DNA of 64,000 bases from positions 2,790,001 through 2,854,000 of the forward strand of contig NZ_CP034412.1 in NCBI RefSeq assembly GCF_006094275.1. Direction: 5' to 3'. Origin of the DNA: Glutamicibacter creatinolyticus. GTDB lineage: Bacteria; Actinomycetota; Actinomycetes; Actinomycetales; Micrococcaceae. Within the stretch, counting starts at the first letter, position 1. Each line of letters begins with the position of its first letter. Below are positions 8,396 through 16,650 of this stretch, piece after piece. A program made the position numbers and the translations under genes. The notes beneath the pieces were generated by a model. The model was not told the origin of the DNA. It did not search any database and saw only the letters and a list, made by a program, of their open reading frames with translations.

Positions 8396-10510
8396 ATGAT
8401 GTGTGAGGTGGAACACTCTAAGCATTCATTTCATAATCTGGATTCGTATATCGCACTGCAGCGCCTGAACGGGCTGCGCCTCTCCCCCGACGGCAGCCGG
8501 CTGATCACCACGGTGGCCGCACTGAACGAGGAAGGCACCAAGTACCTGAACTCGTTGTGGGAGCTGGACCCGGCCGGCCGGCGGCCGGCGCGCCGTCTCA
8601 CCCACGGGGAGCAGGGCGAATCCCAGCCCCGCTTCAACGCCGAGGGCGACCTTTTGTTCGTGGCCAAGCGTTCGGAGAAGGAGGACGCGACCGCCGGGGT
8701 GTGGCTGCTGCCCCGCAACGGCGGAGAAGCCCAGCTACTGGCCGAGCACCCGGCCGGGATCGACACGTTCACCACGCTGCCCCACGCCCCGGCCGGACGC
8801 CGCGAGAACCTGGTGATCACCGCGCACTCGTTGCCCGGGGCCCGGGACATCGAGGAGGAAAAGGCGCTGCGCGAAATGCGCAAGGACAAGAAGGTTGATG
8901 CGATCCTGCACACCGGCTACCCGGTGCGCTACTGGGACACCGATTTGGGTCCCCAGCGGCCCAACTACTACACCGCGTCGGTCAGCCAGGACCCCGCCAC
9001 ACCGGCCGAACTGCACAACATCACCCCCGGGGCCGGCGGGCACCTGCTGGAGGCCGGGATGGACGTGGCCCCCAACGGCCAGTTCCTGCTCAGCGACTGG
9101 AGCCTGCCCGAAGGCCGGGGAAGCATCCACACCGGCATCATGCGCATCGACCTGGAGACCGGGCAGCGGGAGCTGCTGCTGAGCCCGGATGAACGCTACG
9201 AATACGAGATGGGCAGGATCAGCCCGGACTCCTCCCAGCTGATCTACACCCGCGCCGAACGCTCCACCCCGCAGCGTCCGGTGCACCCCACACTGTGGCT
9301 GATGAACCTGGACAGCGGGGAATCCCATCAGGTCGCCGTCGGCTGGGACCGCTGGGCCAGCTCCATCACCTGGCTGCCCAACGGCACCGGGGTGCTGCTC
9401 ACCGCCGATGACACCGGCCGGGCCCCGGTGTTCCACCTGGCCCTGGAATCGGACAAGGTCACCCGGCTGACCACCGAGGGCGCCTACAGCGACGTGGCGA
9501 TCTCCCCGGATTCACGTTCAGCCTACGCGCTGCGCGCCAGCTACGAGTACCCGGCCGAACCGGTGAAGCTGGACCTGGCGCACATCTCGGCGCTGGAGGA
9601 GGGCGAGCAGGTGCAGCTGCAGGAGCTGGATTCCCCGGTGCAGCGTCCGCAGCTGCCCGGCACCCTGCAGGAGGTGGACACCACCGCCGCGGACGGAACC
9701 AGCATTCGCGCCTGGCTTGCGGTGCCGCATGGGGCCGGAGCGCAAAATCAGGCGCCGCTGCTGTTGTGGGTGCACGGCGGGCCGCTCTCCTCCTGGAACA
9801 GCTGGAGCTGGCGCTGGAACCCGTGGCTGCTGGTGGCGCAGGGCTATGCGGTGCTGTTGCCGGATCCGGGGCTGTCCACCGGGTACGGGCAGGAGTTCAT
9901 TGCCCGCGGCTGGGGCATGTGGGGTGAGCATCCCTACACGGATCTGATGGCAATCACCGACGCCGCGGAACAGCGCCCGGAGATCGACGCCAGCCGCACC
10001 GCGGCGATGGGCGGCAGCTTCGGCGGCTACATGGCCAACTGGATCGCCGGGCAGACCCGGCGTTTCAAGGCCATCGTCACCCATGCGAGCCTGTGGGACT
10101 TGGACGGGTTCGGCCCGACCACCGATGCGGCGTTCTACTGGGCCCGGGAAATGCAGCCGGAAATGGTCACCAAGTACTCGCCCAGCCGGTACGTGAAGCA
10201 GATCCGCACCCCGATGCTGGTGATCCATGGGGACAAGGACTACCGTGTGCCCATCGGCGAGGGCCTGCGGCTGTGGTACGAGCTGCTCTCCCTATCCGGG
10301 CTGCCGCAGCAGGCCGACGGTTCGACCGCCCACCGCTTCCTGTACTTCCCGCAGGAGAACCACTGGATCCTCTCCCCGCAGCACGCCAAGCTCTGGTACC
10401 AGGTGGTGATCGGCTACCTGGCCGAACATGTGCTGGAGCACGAGCCCCAGCCGCTGCCCGAGGTGCTGGGGCTGCGGCCCCCGCAGAACCCGGAGCCCCA
10501 GCAAGACTAG
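8396..10510 (+). CDS. S9-family serine peptidase (acylaminoacyl/prolyl oligopeptidase type)
   Basis: The 704-residue enzyme has an N-terminal beta-propeller (about residues 1-430; repeated LSPDG/ISPDS-type blades) and a C-terminal alpha/beta-hydrolase peptidase domain. The catalytic triad is Ser541 (GGSFGGYM), Asp615 (HGDKDYRVP) and His656 (ENHW). The oxyanion loop is LWVHGGP. S9 oligopeptidases cleave short peptides in the cytoplasm; no signal peptide is seen. The start is uncertain: tandem ATGs at 8396/8399 or GTG 8408 are all possible and none has a strong Shine-Dalgarno. TTGACG at 8359-8364 suggests a nearby promoter and possibly a leaderless start. Confidence 0.88.
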   Translation: MMCEVEHSKHSFHNLDSYIALQRLNGLRLSPDGSRLITTVAALNEEGTKYLNSLWELDPAGRRPARRLTHGEQGESQPRFNAEGDLLFVAKRSEKEDATAGVWLLPRNGGEAQLLAEHPAGIDTFTTLPHAPAGRRENLVITAHSLPGARDIEEEKALREMRKDKKVDAILHTGYPVRYWDTDLGPQRPNYYTASVSQDPATPAELHNITPGAGGHLLEAGMDVAPNGQFLLSDWSLPEGRGSIHTGIMRIDLETGQRELLLSPDERYEYEMGRISPDSSQLIYTRAERSTPQRPVHPTLWLMNLDSGESHQVAVGWDRWASSITWLPNGTGVLLTADDTGRAPVFHLALESDKVTRLTTEGAYSDVAISPDSRSAYALRASYEYPAEPVKLDLAHISALEEGEQVQLQELDSPVQRPQLPGTLQEVDTTAADGTSIRAWLAVPHGAGAQNQAPLLLWVHGGPLSSWNSWSWRWNPWLLVAQGYAVLLPDPGLSTGYGQEFIARGWGMWGEHPYTDLMAITDAAEQRPEIDASRTAAMGGSFGGYMANWIAGQTRRFKAIVTHASLWDLDGFGPTTDAAFYWAREMQPEMVTKYSPSRYVKQIRTPMLVIHGDKDYRVPIGEGLRLWYELLSLSGLPQQADGSTAHRFLYFPQENHWILSPQHAKLWYQVVIGYLAEHVLEHEPQPLPEVLGLRPPQNPEPQQD

Positions 10511-10522
10511 GCCGGCTCCCTC

Positions 10523-10563
10523 CCGGCCCCGGCGGCATGGCCAGGGGCCAGGGCCGGGGCCGG
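10523..10563. terminator. Hairpin between convergent peptidase and DsbA-like genes
   Basis: An 11-pair GC stem (10523-10533 with 10553-10563) encloses a second small stem (TGGCC/GGCCA). It fills the short gap between two convergent stop codons. Confidence 0.5.
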
Positions 10564-11247
10564 CTACTGCCGCACGGCGCGGCGCACCAGCTGGGCGTAC
10601 ACCTCGGGGTCGTCCTCATCGACCACGAGGAACCCGGCACCGGGCTGGCCAACCTGGCGCATCGTGATGCCGGGGTTGTGGCTGCTGCTGCCATCGGGCA
10701 GGAAAAAGTGCGGGCTTCCCTGTACGTCTTCGCGGCAGTCCAGGTAGGTGCGCATCATCGCTGCCCGGGCCCGGCCGGTATCCAGTGCCTCGCGCAGCCG
10801 GTCCACATCGACCCGGTCGCAGTCCGTGGCAATGTCCAGGATTTCGTGGCGCATGCTGATGCACCGGCTGTCCCGCCAGAACCCCAGGCGCAGCGCCATG
10901 TCCAGCTGTTCGGCGGCACGGGCGGACTGTTCCTTTGCCGCGTGCACCGCCTCATTGGCCGGCAGGCTGGTGACCGGGTATTCGGAGGGGTCCCGCTGCC
11001 AGGGCTTGAACCCGAGTTCCTCGGCCAGCGCGCCGACAACCGGCTTTTCCCCTTCAATGATCTTGGTGTTCAGGGCCATCCGGTTTACGTCCTCCAGCAG
11101 GAACAGCTGGGGGTCCAGCGTCAGCTGGTCTTCCAGGCCCGCCGCTTCACGGGCCTGATAGAAACGGTGGAAGGCAAGGGTGGACCAGCCGCACATCACA
11201 TCGGTGAAGGCGACCACGGTGCCCGGTGATACTTGTGGTGGTGTCAT
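10564..11247 (-). CDS. DsbA-family thioredoxin-like protein with a CGWS active site
   Basis: The predicted 227-residue protein starts with a strand and TDVMCGWSTLAFHRF, the position of the CxxC motif in DsbA/FrnE proteins. A long helical insertion follows, then VQGSPHFFLPDG, which supplies the cis-proline strand. The second active-site cysteine is replaced by serine (CGWS), so a dithiol oxidase role is unlikely; glutathione- or mycothiol-dependent transferase or isomerase roles are alternatives. No signal peptide is visible. The start at 11247 is chosen because the upstream reading overlaps antisense to the E2 gene. The ribosome site is weak. Confidence 0.68.
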   Translation of the reverse strand: MTPPQVSPGTVVAFTDVMCGWSTLAFHRFYQAREAAGLEDQLTLDPQLFLLEDVNRMALNTKIIEGEKPVVGALAEELGFKPWQRDPSEYPVTSLPANEAVHAAKEQSARAAEQLDMALRLGFWRDSRCISMRHEILDIATDCDRVDVDRLREALDTGRARAAMMRTYLDCREDVQGSPHFFLPDGSSSHNPGITMRQVGQPGAGFLVVDEDDPEVYAQLVRRAVRQ

Positions 11248-11310
11248 CTGCCCAGCGTGGCAGGATCCCGCCGGCAGGTCACCGGTGTTGCGGCAATTGG
11301 CAGGTTCGCC

Positions 11311-11347
11311 CGGCACCCGTCCCCCCGGCAGCGGTGGACGGGTGCCG
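11311..11347 (-). terminator. Terminator of the branched-chain oxoacid dehydrogenase operon
   Basis: A perfect 12-pair stem (11311-11322 with 11336-11347) lies 25 bases past the E2 stop codon on the operon strand. There is no U tract. Confidence 0.6.
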
Positions 11348-11371
11348 ACCTGGCCTCCAGAGAGCGCCGAA

Positions 11372-12793
11372 TCAGTCCAGCAGCAGCGCCGGTTCCTCCA
11401 TGATGGCCGCAACGTCGGCCATGAACCGGGCCGAGAGGTCCCCGTCCACCACGCGGTGGTCGAAGGAGCCGCCCAGGGTGGTGATCCAGCGCGGCACCAC
11501 TTCCCCGTCCACGACCCACGGCTTCTGGCGGATCGTGCCGAAGGCAACGATCGCCACCTCACCGGGGTTGATGATCGGGGTGCCGGTATCGATGCCCAGC
11601 ACGCCAATGTTCGTGATGCTCAAGGTGCCGTTGCGCATGTCCTCCGGGGCGGTCTTCCCGGCCCGGGCGGTGGTGGCCAGCTCGTTCAGCGCGATCGCCA
11701 GCTCCCGCATGGACAGGTTCTGCGCGTCCTTGATGTTCGGCACCAACAGCCCGCGCGGTGTGGCGGCGGCGATGCCCAGGTTCAGGAAGTGCTTCTGGTG
11801 GATCTCCGCGCCGTTCTCGGTCTCCACCCAGCTGGCGTTGACCGAGGGGTTGCGAGCCGCCGCCCAGATCACCGCGCGGGCCAGCACCAGCAGCGGGGAG
11901 ACCTTGATGCCCTCGAAGTCGCGGGACTTCTTCAGCCGGGCAATGTATTCCATGGTCCGGCTGGCGTCCACGTCCACGAAGATGGACACGTGCGGGGCGG
12001 TGAACGCCGAGTCGACCATGGCCTTGGCCGTGGCCTTGCGCACCCCGCGCACGGTGATGCGCTCGATGCGGGTTTCCTGGCTGGCGCCCTTCTGCCAGTA
12101 CAGCGGTGCCGCGTCGCGTTCGGCCGCGCGCTGGGCGTTGTAGCTGTTGACGTCTTCCCGGGTGATTTCCCCCTGGGTTCCGGTACCGACCACGTCCTGC
12201 AGGTCAATGTTCAGTTCCTTGGCCAGGCGCCGCACCGGCGGCTTGGCCAGCACCCGGTCCATGAAGTTGGCGACCGCGGGCTTGCGCTTGTCCACTTCCC
12301 GGGCGACTGCCGCCCCCAGGCCCTGGGCGCGGCGCGAAATCTGGTCGGCCAGGGCGGCCGGGGCGCTTTCGGCGCGCACCGCAGCGGTGCGCTTGCCCGA
12401 CTCGCTGGGCGCCGGGCGGTTCACCCGCTGGCGGCGGTGCGAGGCGTCCGCGGTGGGGCCGGAGCCGACCAGCGGGCCGGGTTCCTCGCTGGCCACCGGG
12501 GCGGCGGTGGCCAGGGCCTCGGCCGGTTCCGGAGTTCCGGTGGGGGCCGGTTTGTTCCCCTCCTCGTCGATGGTGATCAACGGGGAGTCCACGGCCAGGG
12601 TTTCCCCCTCGGCCGCGTGCAGCTCGGTCACCACCCCGGCATAGGGGCTGGGCAGCTCCACCAGCGACTTGGCGGTTTCGATCTCAACGAAGACCTGGTT
12701 GACCTCCACGGTGTCCCCCACCGCGACCTTCCAGGCGGCAATGTCGGCTTCGGTCAGTCCCTCGCCCACATCGGGCAGGTTGAAGGTAGTCAT
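11372..12793 (-). CDS. bkdC: Branched-chain 2-oxoacid dehydrogenase E2 (dihydrolipoamide acyltransferase)
   Basis: The 473-residue E2 core subunit transfers the acyl group from E1 to CoA. Its lipoyl domain (1-80) carries the lipoylation lysine Lys42 in EIETAKSLVE. An Ala/Pro-rich linker follows, then a peripheral subunit-binding domain (about 185-225, PPVRRLAKELNIDL) and the acyltransferase domain (about 245-473) with His446 in the HRVVDGD motif. Family usage and the linked E1 genes point to branched-chain rather than pyruvate substrate. The lipoamide dehydrogenase (E3) gene is not in the window. AAGGAG precedes the ATG, 21 bases downstream of the E1 beta stop. Confidence 0.9.
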   Translation of the reverse strand: MTTFNLPDVGEGLTEADIAAWKVAVGDTVEVNQVFVEIETAKSLVELPSPYAGVVTELHAAEGETLAVDSPLITIDEEGNKPAPTGTPEPAEALATAAPVASEEPGPLVGSGPTADASHRRQRVNRPAPSESGKRTAAVRAESAPAALADQISRRAQGLGAAVAREVDKRKPAVANFMDRVLAKPPVRRLAKELNIDLQDVVGTGTQGEITREDVNSYNAQRAAERDAAPLYWQKGASQETRIERITVRGVRKATAKAMVDSAFTAPHVSIFVDVDASRTMEYIARLKKSRDFEGIKVSPLLVLARAVIWAAARNPSVNASWVETENGAEIHQKHFLNLGIAAATPRGLLVPNIKDAQNLSMRELAIALNELATTARAGKTAPEDMRNGTLSITNIGVLGIDTGTPIINPGEVAIVAFGTIRQKPWVVDGEVVPRWITTLGGSFDHRVVDGDLSARFMADVAAIMEEPALLLD

Positions 12794-12814
12794 GATTCTC
12801 TCCTTGGACCGTTT

Positions 12815-13792
12815 CTAGTATGCGAAGGAGCGGTCGAGCGCTTCGAGCAGCTTGTCGATGTCGGGTAGGTACTGGGATTCCACCTTTGAGATCGGGTAGG
12901 GCATGTGGAACCCGCCCACCCGCAGCACCGGGGCCTCCAGGTACAAGAACGCCCGTTCGGTGATGCGCGCGGCGATTTCCCCGCCCAGCCCGCCGAAGGT
13001 CGGCGCCTCATGGGTGACGATCAGCCGTCCGGTCTTCTGCACCGATTCGGTGATGGTGTCAAAGTCAATGGGTGAGAGTGAACGCAGGTCGATGACCTCG
13101 ACCGAACGCCCGTCCTCCCGGGCCGCCTCGGCGGCGGCCAGCGCGACCGGCACCAGCGGACCGTAGGCGACGATGGTGGCGTCCTCGCCGGGGCGCACCA
13201 CCTGGGCCTTGAAGGCGTCCAGGGTCGGGGTTTCGGTGTCCACCTCGCCCTTAAGCCAGTAGCGGCGCTTGGGTTCCAGGTAGATCACCGGGTCCTGGCA
13301 GGCGGCGGCCTGCTGGATCATCCAGTAGGCGTCGTGCGCGTTGGAGGGGGTGATGACCCGCAGCCCGGCGGTGTGCACGAACAGGGCCTCCGGGGATTCG
13401 GAGTGGTGTTCAATGGAGCCGATGCCGCCGCCGTAGGGGATGCGGATGACCACCGGCATGTTGATCCGCCCCTCGGAACGGGTGCGCATCTTGGCCAGCT
13501 GGGTGGTGATCTGGCTGAAGGCCGGGAATACGAAGCCGTCGAACTGGATTTCGGCCAGCGGGGTGTGCCCGCGCAGGGCCATGCCCACGCTGGCGCCCAC
13601 GATGCCCGCCTCGCCCAGCGGCGAGTCGATCACCCGGTGGGCCCCGTACTTGCCCTGCAGTCCCTCGGTGATGCGGTAGACGCCGCCGAGTTTGCCGATG
13701 TCCTCACCGATCAACACGGCGTGGTCATCGTTTTCAAGGATCTTGTCCAGCCCGGCGGTGATCGCCTTGGCCAGGGTCATGGTGGTGCTCAC
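12815..13792 (-). CDS. bkdB: Branched-chain 2-oxoacid dehydrogenase E1 beta subunit
   Basis: The 325-residue transketolase-like subunit has the expected start (MTLAKAITAGLDKIL), GEDIG, the GLQGKYG.HRVIDSPLGEAGIVG stretch, PYGGGIGSIEHHSESPEA and YLEPKRRYW. The C-terminal domain has GRLIVTHEAP..GG. It pairs with E1 alpha to form the thiamine-diphosphate E1 that decarboxylates branched 2-oxoacids from Leu, Ile and Val. The GTG start lies two bases after the E1 alpha stop, so the two are tightly coupled. An ATG four codons later is an alternative. Confidence 0.92.
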   Translation of the reverse strand: MSTTMTLAKAITAGLDKILENDDHAVLIGEDIGKLGGVYRITEGLQGKYGAHRVIDSPLGEAGIVGASVGMALRGHTPLAEIQFDGFVFPAFSQITTQLAKMRTRSEGRINMPVVIRIPYGGGIGSIEHHSESPEALFVHTAGLRVITPSNAHDAYWMIQQAAACQDPVIYLEPKRRYWLKGEVDTETPTLDAFKAQVVRPGEDATIVAYGPLVPVALAAAEAAREDGRSVEVIDLRSLSPIDFDTITESVQKTGRLIVTHEAPTFGGLGGEIAARITERAFLYLEAPVLRVGGFHMPYPISKVESQYLPDIDKLLEALDRSFAY

Positions 13793-13794
13793 GG

Positions 13795-14940
13795 TTACTT
13801 GCCCTCGTTTCCGGCCTGGTCGGCGAATCCTGCTTCATACTCCAGGTGCCATTGCAGTTCTTCCTTCACCAGCGGGTGCGCCTCGGCGTAGACGTGCTCG
13901 AAGACCTCGGCCAGGGACGGGACCGGGAAGGCCATGGCGTCCTTGCGCACCCGGGCGGCCATCTCATCGCCGTCGCGGGCCAGCTGCTCGAAGAACTCGT
14001 CATCCACCAGCCCCTGCTCGCGCAGGTAGGTTTCCAGGCGGACCAGCGGGTCCTTGGGGTCCCAGGACTGCTCCTCCGCGCTCTGGCGGTACTTGGTCGG
14101 ATCATCGGCGGTGGTGTGCGCGCCCAGGCGGTAGGTGATCGCCTCGATGAGCACCGGGCCCTTGCCGCTGCGCGCGTGCTCCAGCGCCCAGCGGGTGGCG
14201 GCCAGCACTGCCAGCACGTCGTTGCCGTCCACCTGCAGGCCCGGCATCCCATAGCCGGCGGCGCGCTGCACCAGCGGCACCTTGGACTGGACCTCGAACG
14301 GCACGGAAATGGCCCACTGGTTGTTCTGGCAGAAGAAGACCACCGGGGCGTTGAAGCTGGCGGCGAAGACCATGGATTCGTGGGTCTCACCCTCCGTGGA
14401 GGACCCGTCACCGAAGTAGGCCATCACGGCCTCGCCCTCGGTGGCGCGGCGCTGCTCATCCCAGTCGTGCTGTTCCAGATTCACCGCCATGCCGTATCCG
14501 GTGGCGTGCGGCAGCTGGGCGGCGAGCACCATGGTGTACATGTGGAAGTTGTTCTCCCGCGGATCCCAGCCCCCGCCGGAGATGCCGCGGAAGAGGCGCA
14601 GCATTTCGGAGAAGTCGACGTTGCGGGTCAGCGCCACCCCGTGTTCGCGGTAGGTGGGGAAGATGTAGTCCCCCGGGCGGGTGGCCCGGCCCGAGGCGAT
14701 CTGCGCTGCTTCCTGCCCGCGCAGCGGAACCCACAGGCACAGCTGCCCCTGGCGCTGCAGGGCGGTGGCCTCCGCATCGAAGCGGCGGGTGAGGGCCATG
14801 TCGCGGTAGAAGTCCCGCAGCATTTGCTCGTCCACATCCTGCAGGTAGGCATCGTAGAACTCATGGGAGTGCCGTTTGCCGTCCGGAGTCAGTAACTGGA
14901 TGAACTCCTGATCCGATGCCTCGGCTGCACTAGAGGGCAT
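13795..14940 (-). CDS. bkdA: Branched-chain 2-oxoacid dehydrogenase E1 alpha subunit
   Basis: The 381-residue thiamine-diphosphate-binding subunit has RDMALTRRFDAEATALQRQG near the N-terminus and the ThDP/Mg motif AYFGDGSSTEGE...FNAPVVFFCQNNQWAISVP. Next come YGMPGLQVDGND and the regulatory-loop region ITYRLGAHTTADDPTKYR. ATG 14940 is preferred over 14994 because GAAGGGA precedes it and the longer form would begin inside the upstream palindrome. The operon order E1 alpha-E1 beta-E2 is canonical. The products supply isobutyryl-, isovaleryl- and 2-methylbutyryl-CoA for catabolism or as FabH primers for branched membrane lipids. Confidence 0.92.
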   Translation of the reverse strand: MPSSAAEASDQEFIQLLTPDGKRHSHEFYDAYLQDVDEQMLRDFYRDMALTRRFDAEATALQRQGQLCLWVPLRGQEAAQIASGRATRPGDYIFPTYREHGVALTRNVDFSEMLRLFRGISGGGWDPRENNFHMYTMVLAAQLPHATGYGMAVNLEQHDWDEQRRATEGEAVMAYFGDGSSTEGETHESMVFAASFNAPVVFFCQNNQWAISVPFEVQSKVPLVQRAAGYGMPGLQVDGNDVLAVLAATRWALEHARSGKGPVLIEAITYRLGAHTTADDPTKYRQSAEEQSWDPKDPLVRLETYLREQGLVDDEFFEQLARDGDEMAARVRKDAMAFPVPSLAEVFEHVYAEAHPLVKEELQWHLEYEAGFADQAGNEGK

Positions 14941-14961
14941 GCGTTTCCCTTCAATCAAATA

Positions 14962-14993
14962 TGCCTCATGCGGAATACATTCCGCATGAGACA
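14962..14993. promoter_or_regulatory. Perfect palindromic operator upstream of the bkd operon
   Basis: Bases 14965-14976 (CTCATGCGGAAT) are the exact reverse complement of 14979-14990, separated by two bases. The symmetry continues after one mismatch with TG/CA at 14962-14963 and 14992-14993. It sits 25-50 bases before bkdA. TATATG is immediately upstream and CATATT immediately downstream on the operon strand as possible -10 boxes, so a bound protein would control transcription. The regulator is not identifiable from the window. Confidence 0.65.
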
Positions 14994-15059
14994 TATACGG
15001 CTTGTCCTGGGATCAAGCCTAGCGGCACCGCCGTGCCAATTGCGAGATTTGGCGCGGTT

Positions 15060-16175
15060 CTACGGGGTTAGCAATCCCGCATTCTCCCGGCATAGTTCCA
15101 GGAAGCGGTCGTTGGCCTCGACCTCGCCAATCGAAACCCGCACCCCTTCACCGGCGAAGCCGCGCACCGAGAGCGCACGTTCCTCGGCCAGCGCCACGAA
15201 CTGCATCGTCCGCTCCGCCAGCGGCAGCCAGACGAAGTTCGCCTCGGTCACCGGGATCTTCCAGCCCAACTCCTTGAGCCCGGCCACAACCCGTTCGCGT
15301 TCCTCCACCAGCGAGTCCACCCGGGCCATCACCTGGTCCAGGTGCTTCAGCGAGGCGATCGCCGCCTGCTGGGCCACGCTGGAAACCGCAAACGGGGTGG
15401 CGACCAGGCGGATGTAGTTGGTGATTTCGGGTTGCGAGATCGAGTAGCCGACGCGCAGGTTCGCCAGGCCATGGGCCTTGGAGAAGGTGCGCAGCACCAC
15501 TACGTTGCGGTGCTGCTGGTAGGTCTTCACCCCGTCCACCGCCTGCGAGTCGCGCACGAACTCGGTGTAGGCCTCGTCCAGGACAATCAGCACATTCTTC
15601 GGAACCCGGGCAATGAAGTCATCGACTTCCCGCTGGGTCAGGATCGGACCAGTCGGGTTATTCGGGGTGCACAGCAGGATCACCGAGGTGTTCTCGTTGA
15701 TGGCCTCGGCCATGGCCTGCAGATCGTGGCGTCCGTCCTCCAGCAGCGGCACCGGGACCGGAAGTGCTCCGGCGGTCTGCACCACGATGGGGTAGGCCTC
15801 AAAGGAACGCCAGGCGAAGATCACCTCATCTTGGATTCCGTCCTCGTTGGCGCCGGCGAAGGTGGCCAGGATCTGGGTCAGGGCACCGAGTGACCCGGCG
15901 CCGGTGACGATGTCCTCGGCCGGCACGCCCAGCATCGGGGCCAGCTGGGAGCACAGCTCGGTGGAGGCGGTGTCCGGGTAGCGGTTGATGTAGGCCTCGG
16001 CGGCAATGGCTTGGCGAACCTCCTCCAAGGGCCCGAAGGGGTTCTCGTTTGAGGCCAACTTGTAGGGGGTCAGCCCCGGCACCTGCACCGGCGGCTTCCC
16101 TGCGGCATATTTCGGCAACCGGGCAACCACGGGACGGGGCTGCACCGGATCATGGGTTACGGGGTTCTCACTCAT
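15060..16175 (-). CDS. Histidinol-phosphate/aromatic aminotransferase (HisC/Pat family)
   Basis: The 371-residue fold-type I PLP enzyme has YKLASNENPFGP, the PNNPTGP motif, VLDEAYTEF and the Schiff-base Lys233 in FSKAHGLANLRVGY. HisC-family enzymes aminate imidazole-acetol phosphate; actinobacterial Pat paralogues prefer aromatic 2-oxoacids. No other his genes are nearby, so the aromatic (Pat-like) role is at least as likely as histidine synthesis. It runs in the same direction as the bkd operon, 119 bases upstream of bkdA, and could contribute read-through. Confidence 0.82.
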   Translation of the reverse strand: MSENPVTHDPVQPRPVVARLPKYAAGKPPVQVPGLTPYKLASNENPFGPLEEVRQAIAAEAYINRYPDTASTELCSQLAPMLGVPAEDIVTGAGSLGALTQILATFAGANEDGIQDEVIFAWRSFEAYPIVVQTAGALPVPVPLLEDGRHDLQAMAEAINENTSVILLCTPNNPTGPILTQREVDDFIARVPKNVLIVLDEAYTEFVRDSQAVDGVKTYQQHRNVVVLRTFSKAHGLANLRVGYSISQPEITNYIRLVATPFAVSSVAQQAAIASLKHLDQVMARVDSLVEERERVVAGLKELGWKIPVTEANFVWLPLAERTMQFVALAEERALSVRGFAGEGVRVSIGEVEANDRFLELCRENAGLLTP

Positions 16176-16257
16176 GAAGCCAGCTTATCGGTGCGCAGCC
16201 CCGGCGGGCATGGTGTTTTTCCAGCTCATACCCCGGTGAATGTGAAAAGCTAGTGCC

Positions 16258-16641
16258 ATGAGCTTCCTGCTACGAGTCATCGTCAACGCCTTGGCCTTGG
16301 CCGCCGCCGTCTGGGTGGTTCCGGGCATCAACGTCATTCCCGCCGAGGACACCACGTTCTCGCGGGTCATCGCCTACCTGGTTGTCGCGCTGGTCTTCGG
16401 GCTGGTTAATGCGCTGATCCGCCCGGTGATCGCCTTCCTGTCGCTGCCGCTGACCTGCTTGACGCTGGGGATCTTCACGATCATCATCAACGCCGGCATG
16501 TTAATGCTCACTGCCTGGCTGACCCAGTTCCTACCGGTGGGGCTCAGCGTCAACGCCTTCTGGTGGGACGCGATTTGGGGCACGATCATCGTCTCCATCG
16601 TCTCGGCGATCCTGGGGCGTTTCGCCCTGATTGAACGGTAG
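16258..16641 (+). CDS. Phage-holin-4-like (PF04020 type) membrane protein
   Basis: The 127-residue protein has four predicted membrane segments. It shows the family pattern NALALAAAVWVVPGI near the start, then VALVFGLVNALIRPVIAFLSLPLT, LGIFTIIINAGML and SIVSAILGRF. Despite the family name there are no lysis or phage genes around it. Chromosomal members are common in actinobacteria and their function is unknown. It is divergent from the HisC-like gene with an 82-base gap. No clear Shine-Dalgarno is seen. Confidence 0.8.
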   Translation: MSFLLRVIVNALALAAAVWVVPGINVIPAEDTTFSRVIAYLVVALVFGLVNALIRPVIAFLSLPLTCLTLGIFTIIINAGMLMLTAWLTQFLPVGLSVNAFWWDAIWGTIIVSIVSAILGRFALIER

Positions 16642-16650
16642 CCAGCGGCC

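Noticed and set aside
11180-12868. A 562-codon plus-strand frame opposite the E2 gene
   Set aside because: Shadow frame with biased composition; the E2 gene on the other strand has all expected domains.
16258-16641. Prophage remnant suggested by the holin-like gene
   Set aside because: No other phage genes, attachment repeats or composition change around it; this family is common in ordinary chromosomes.
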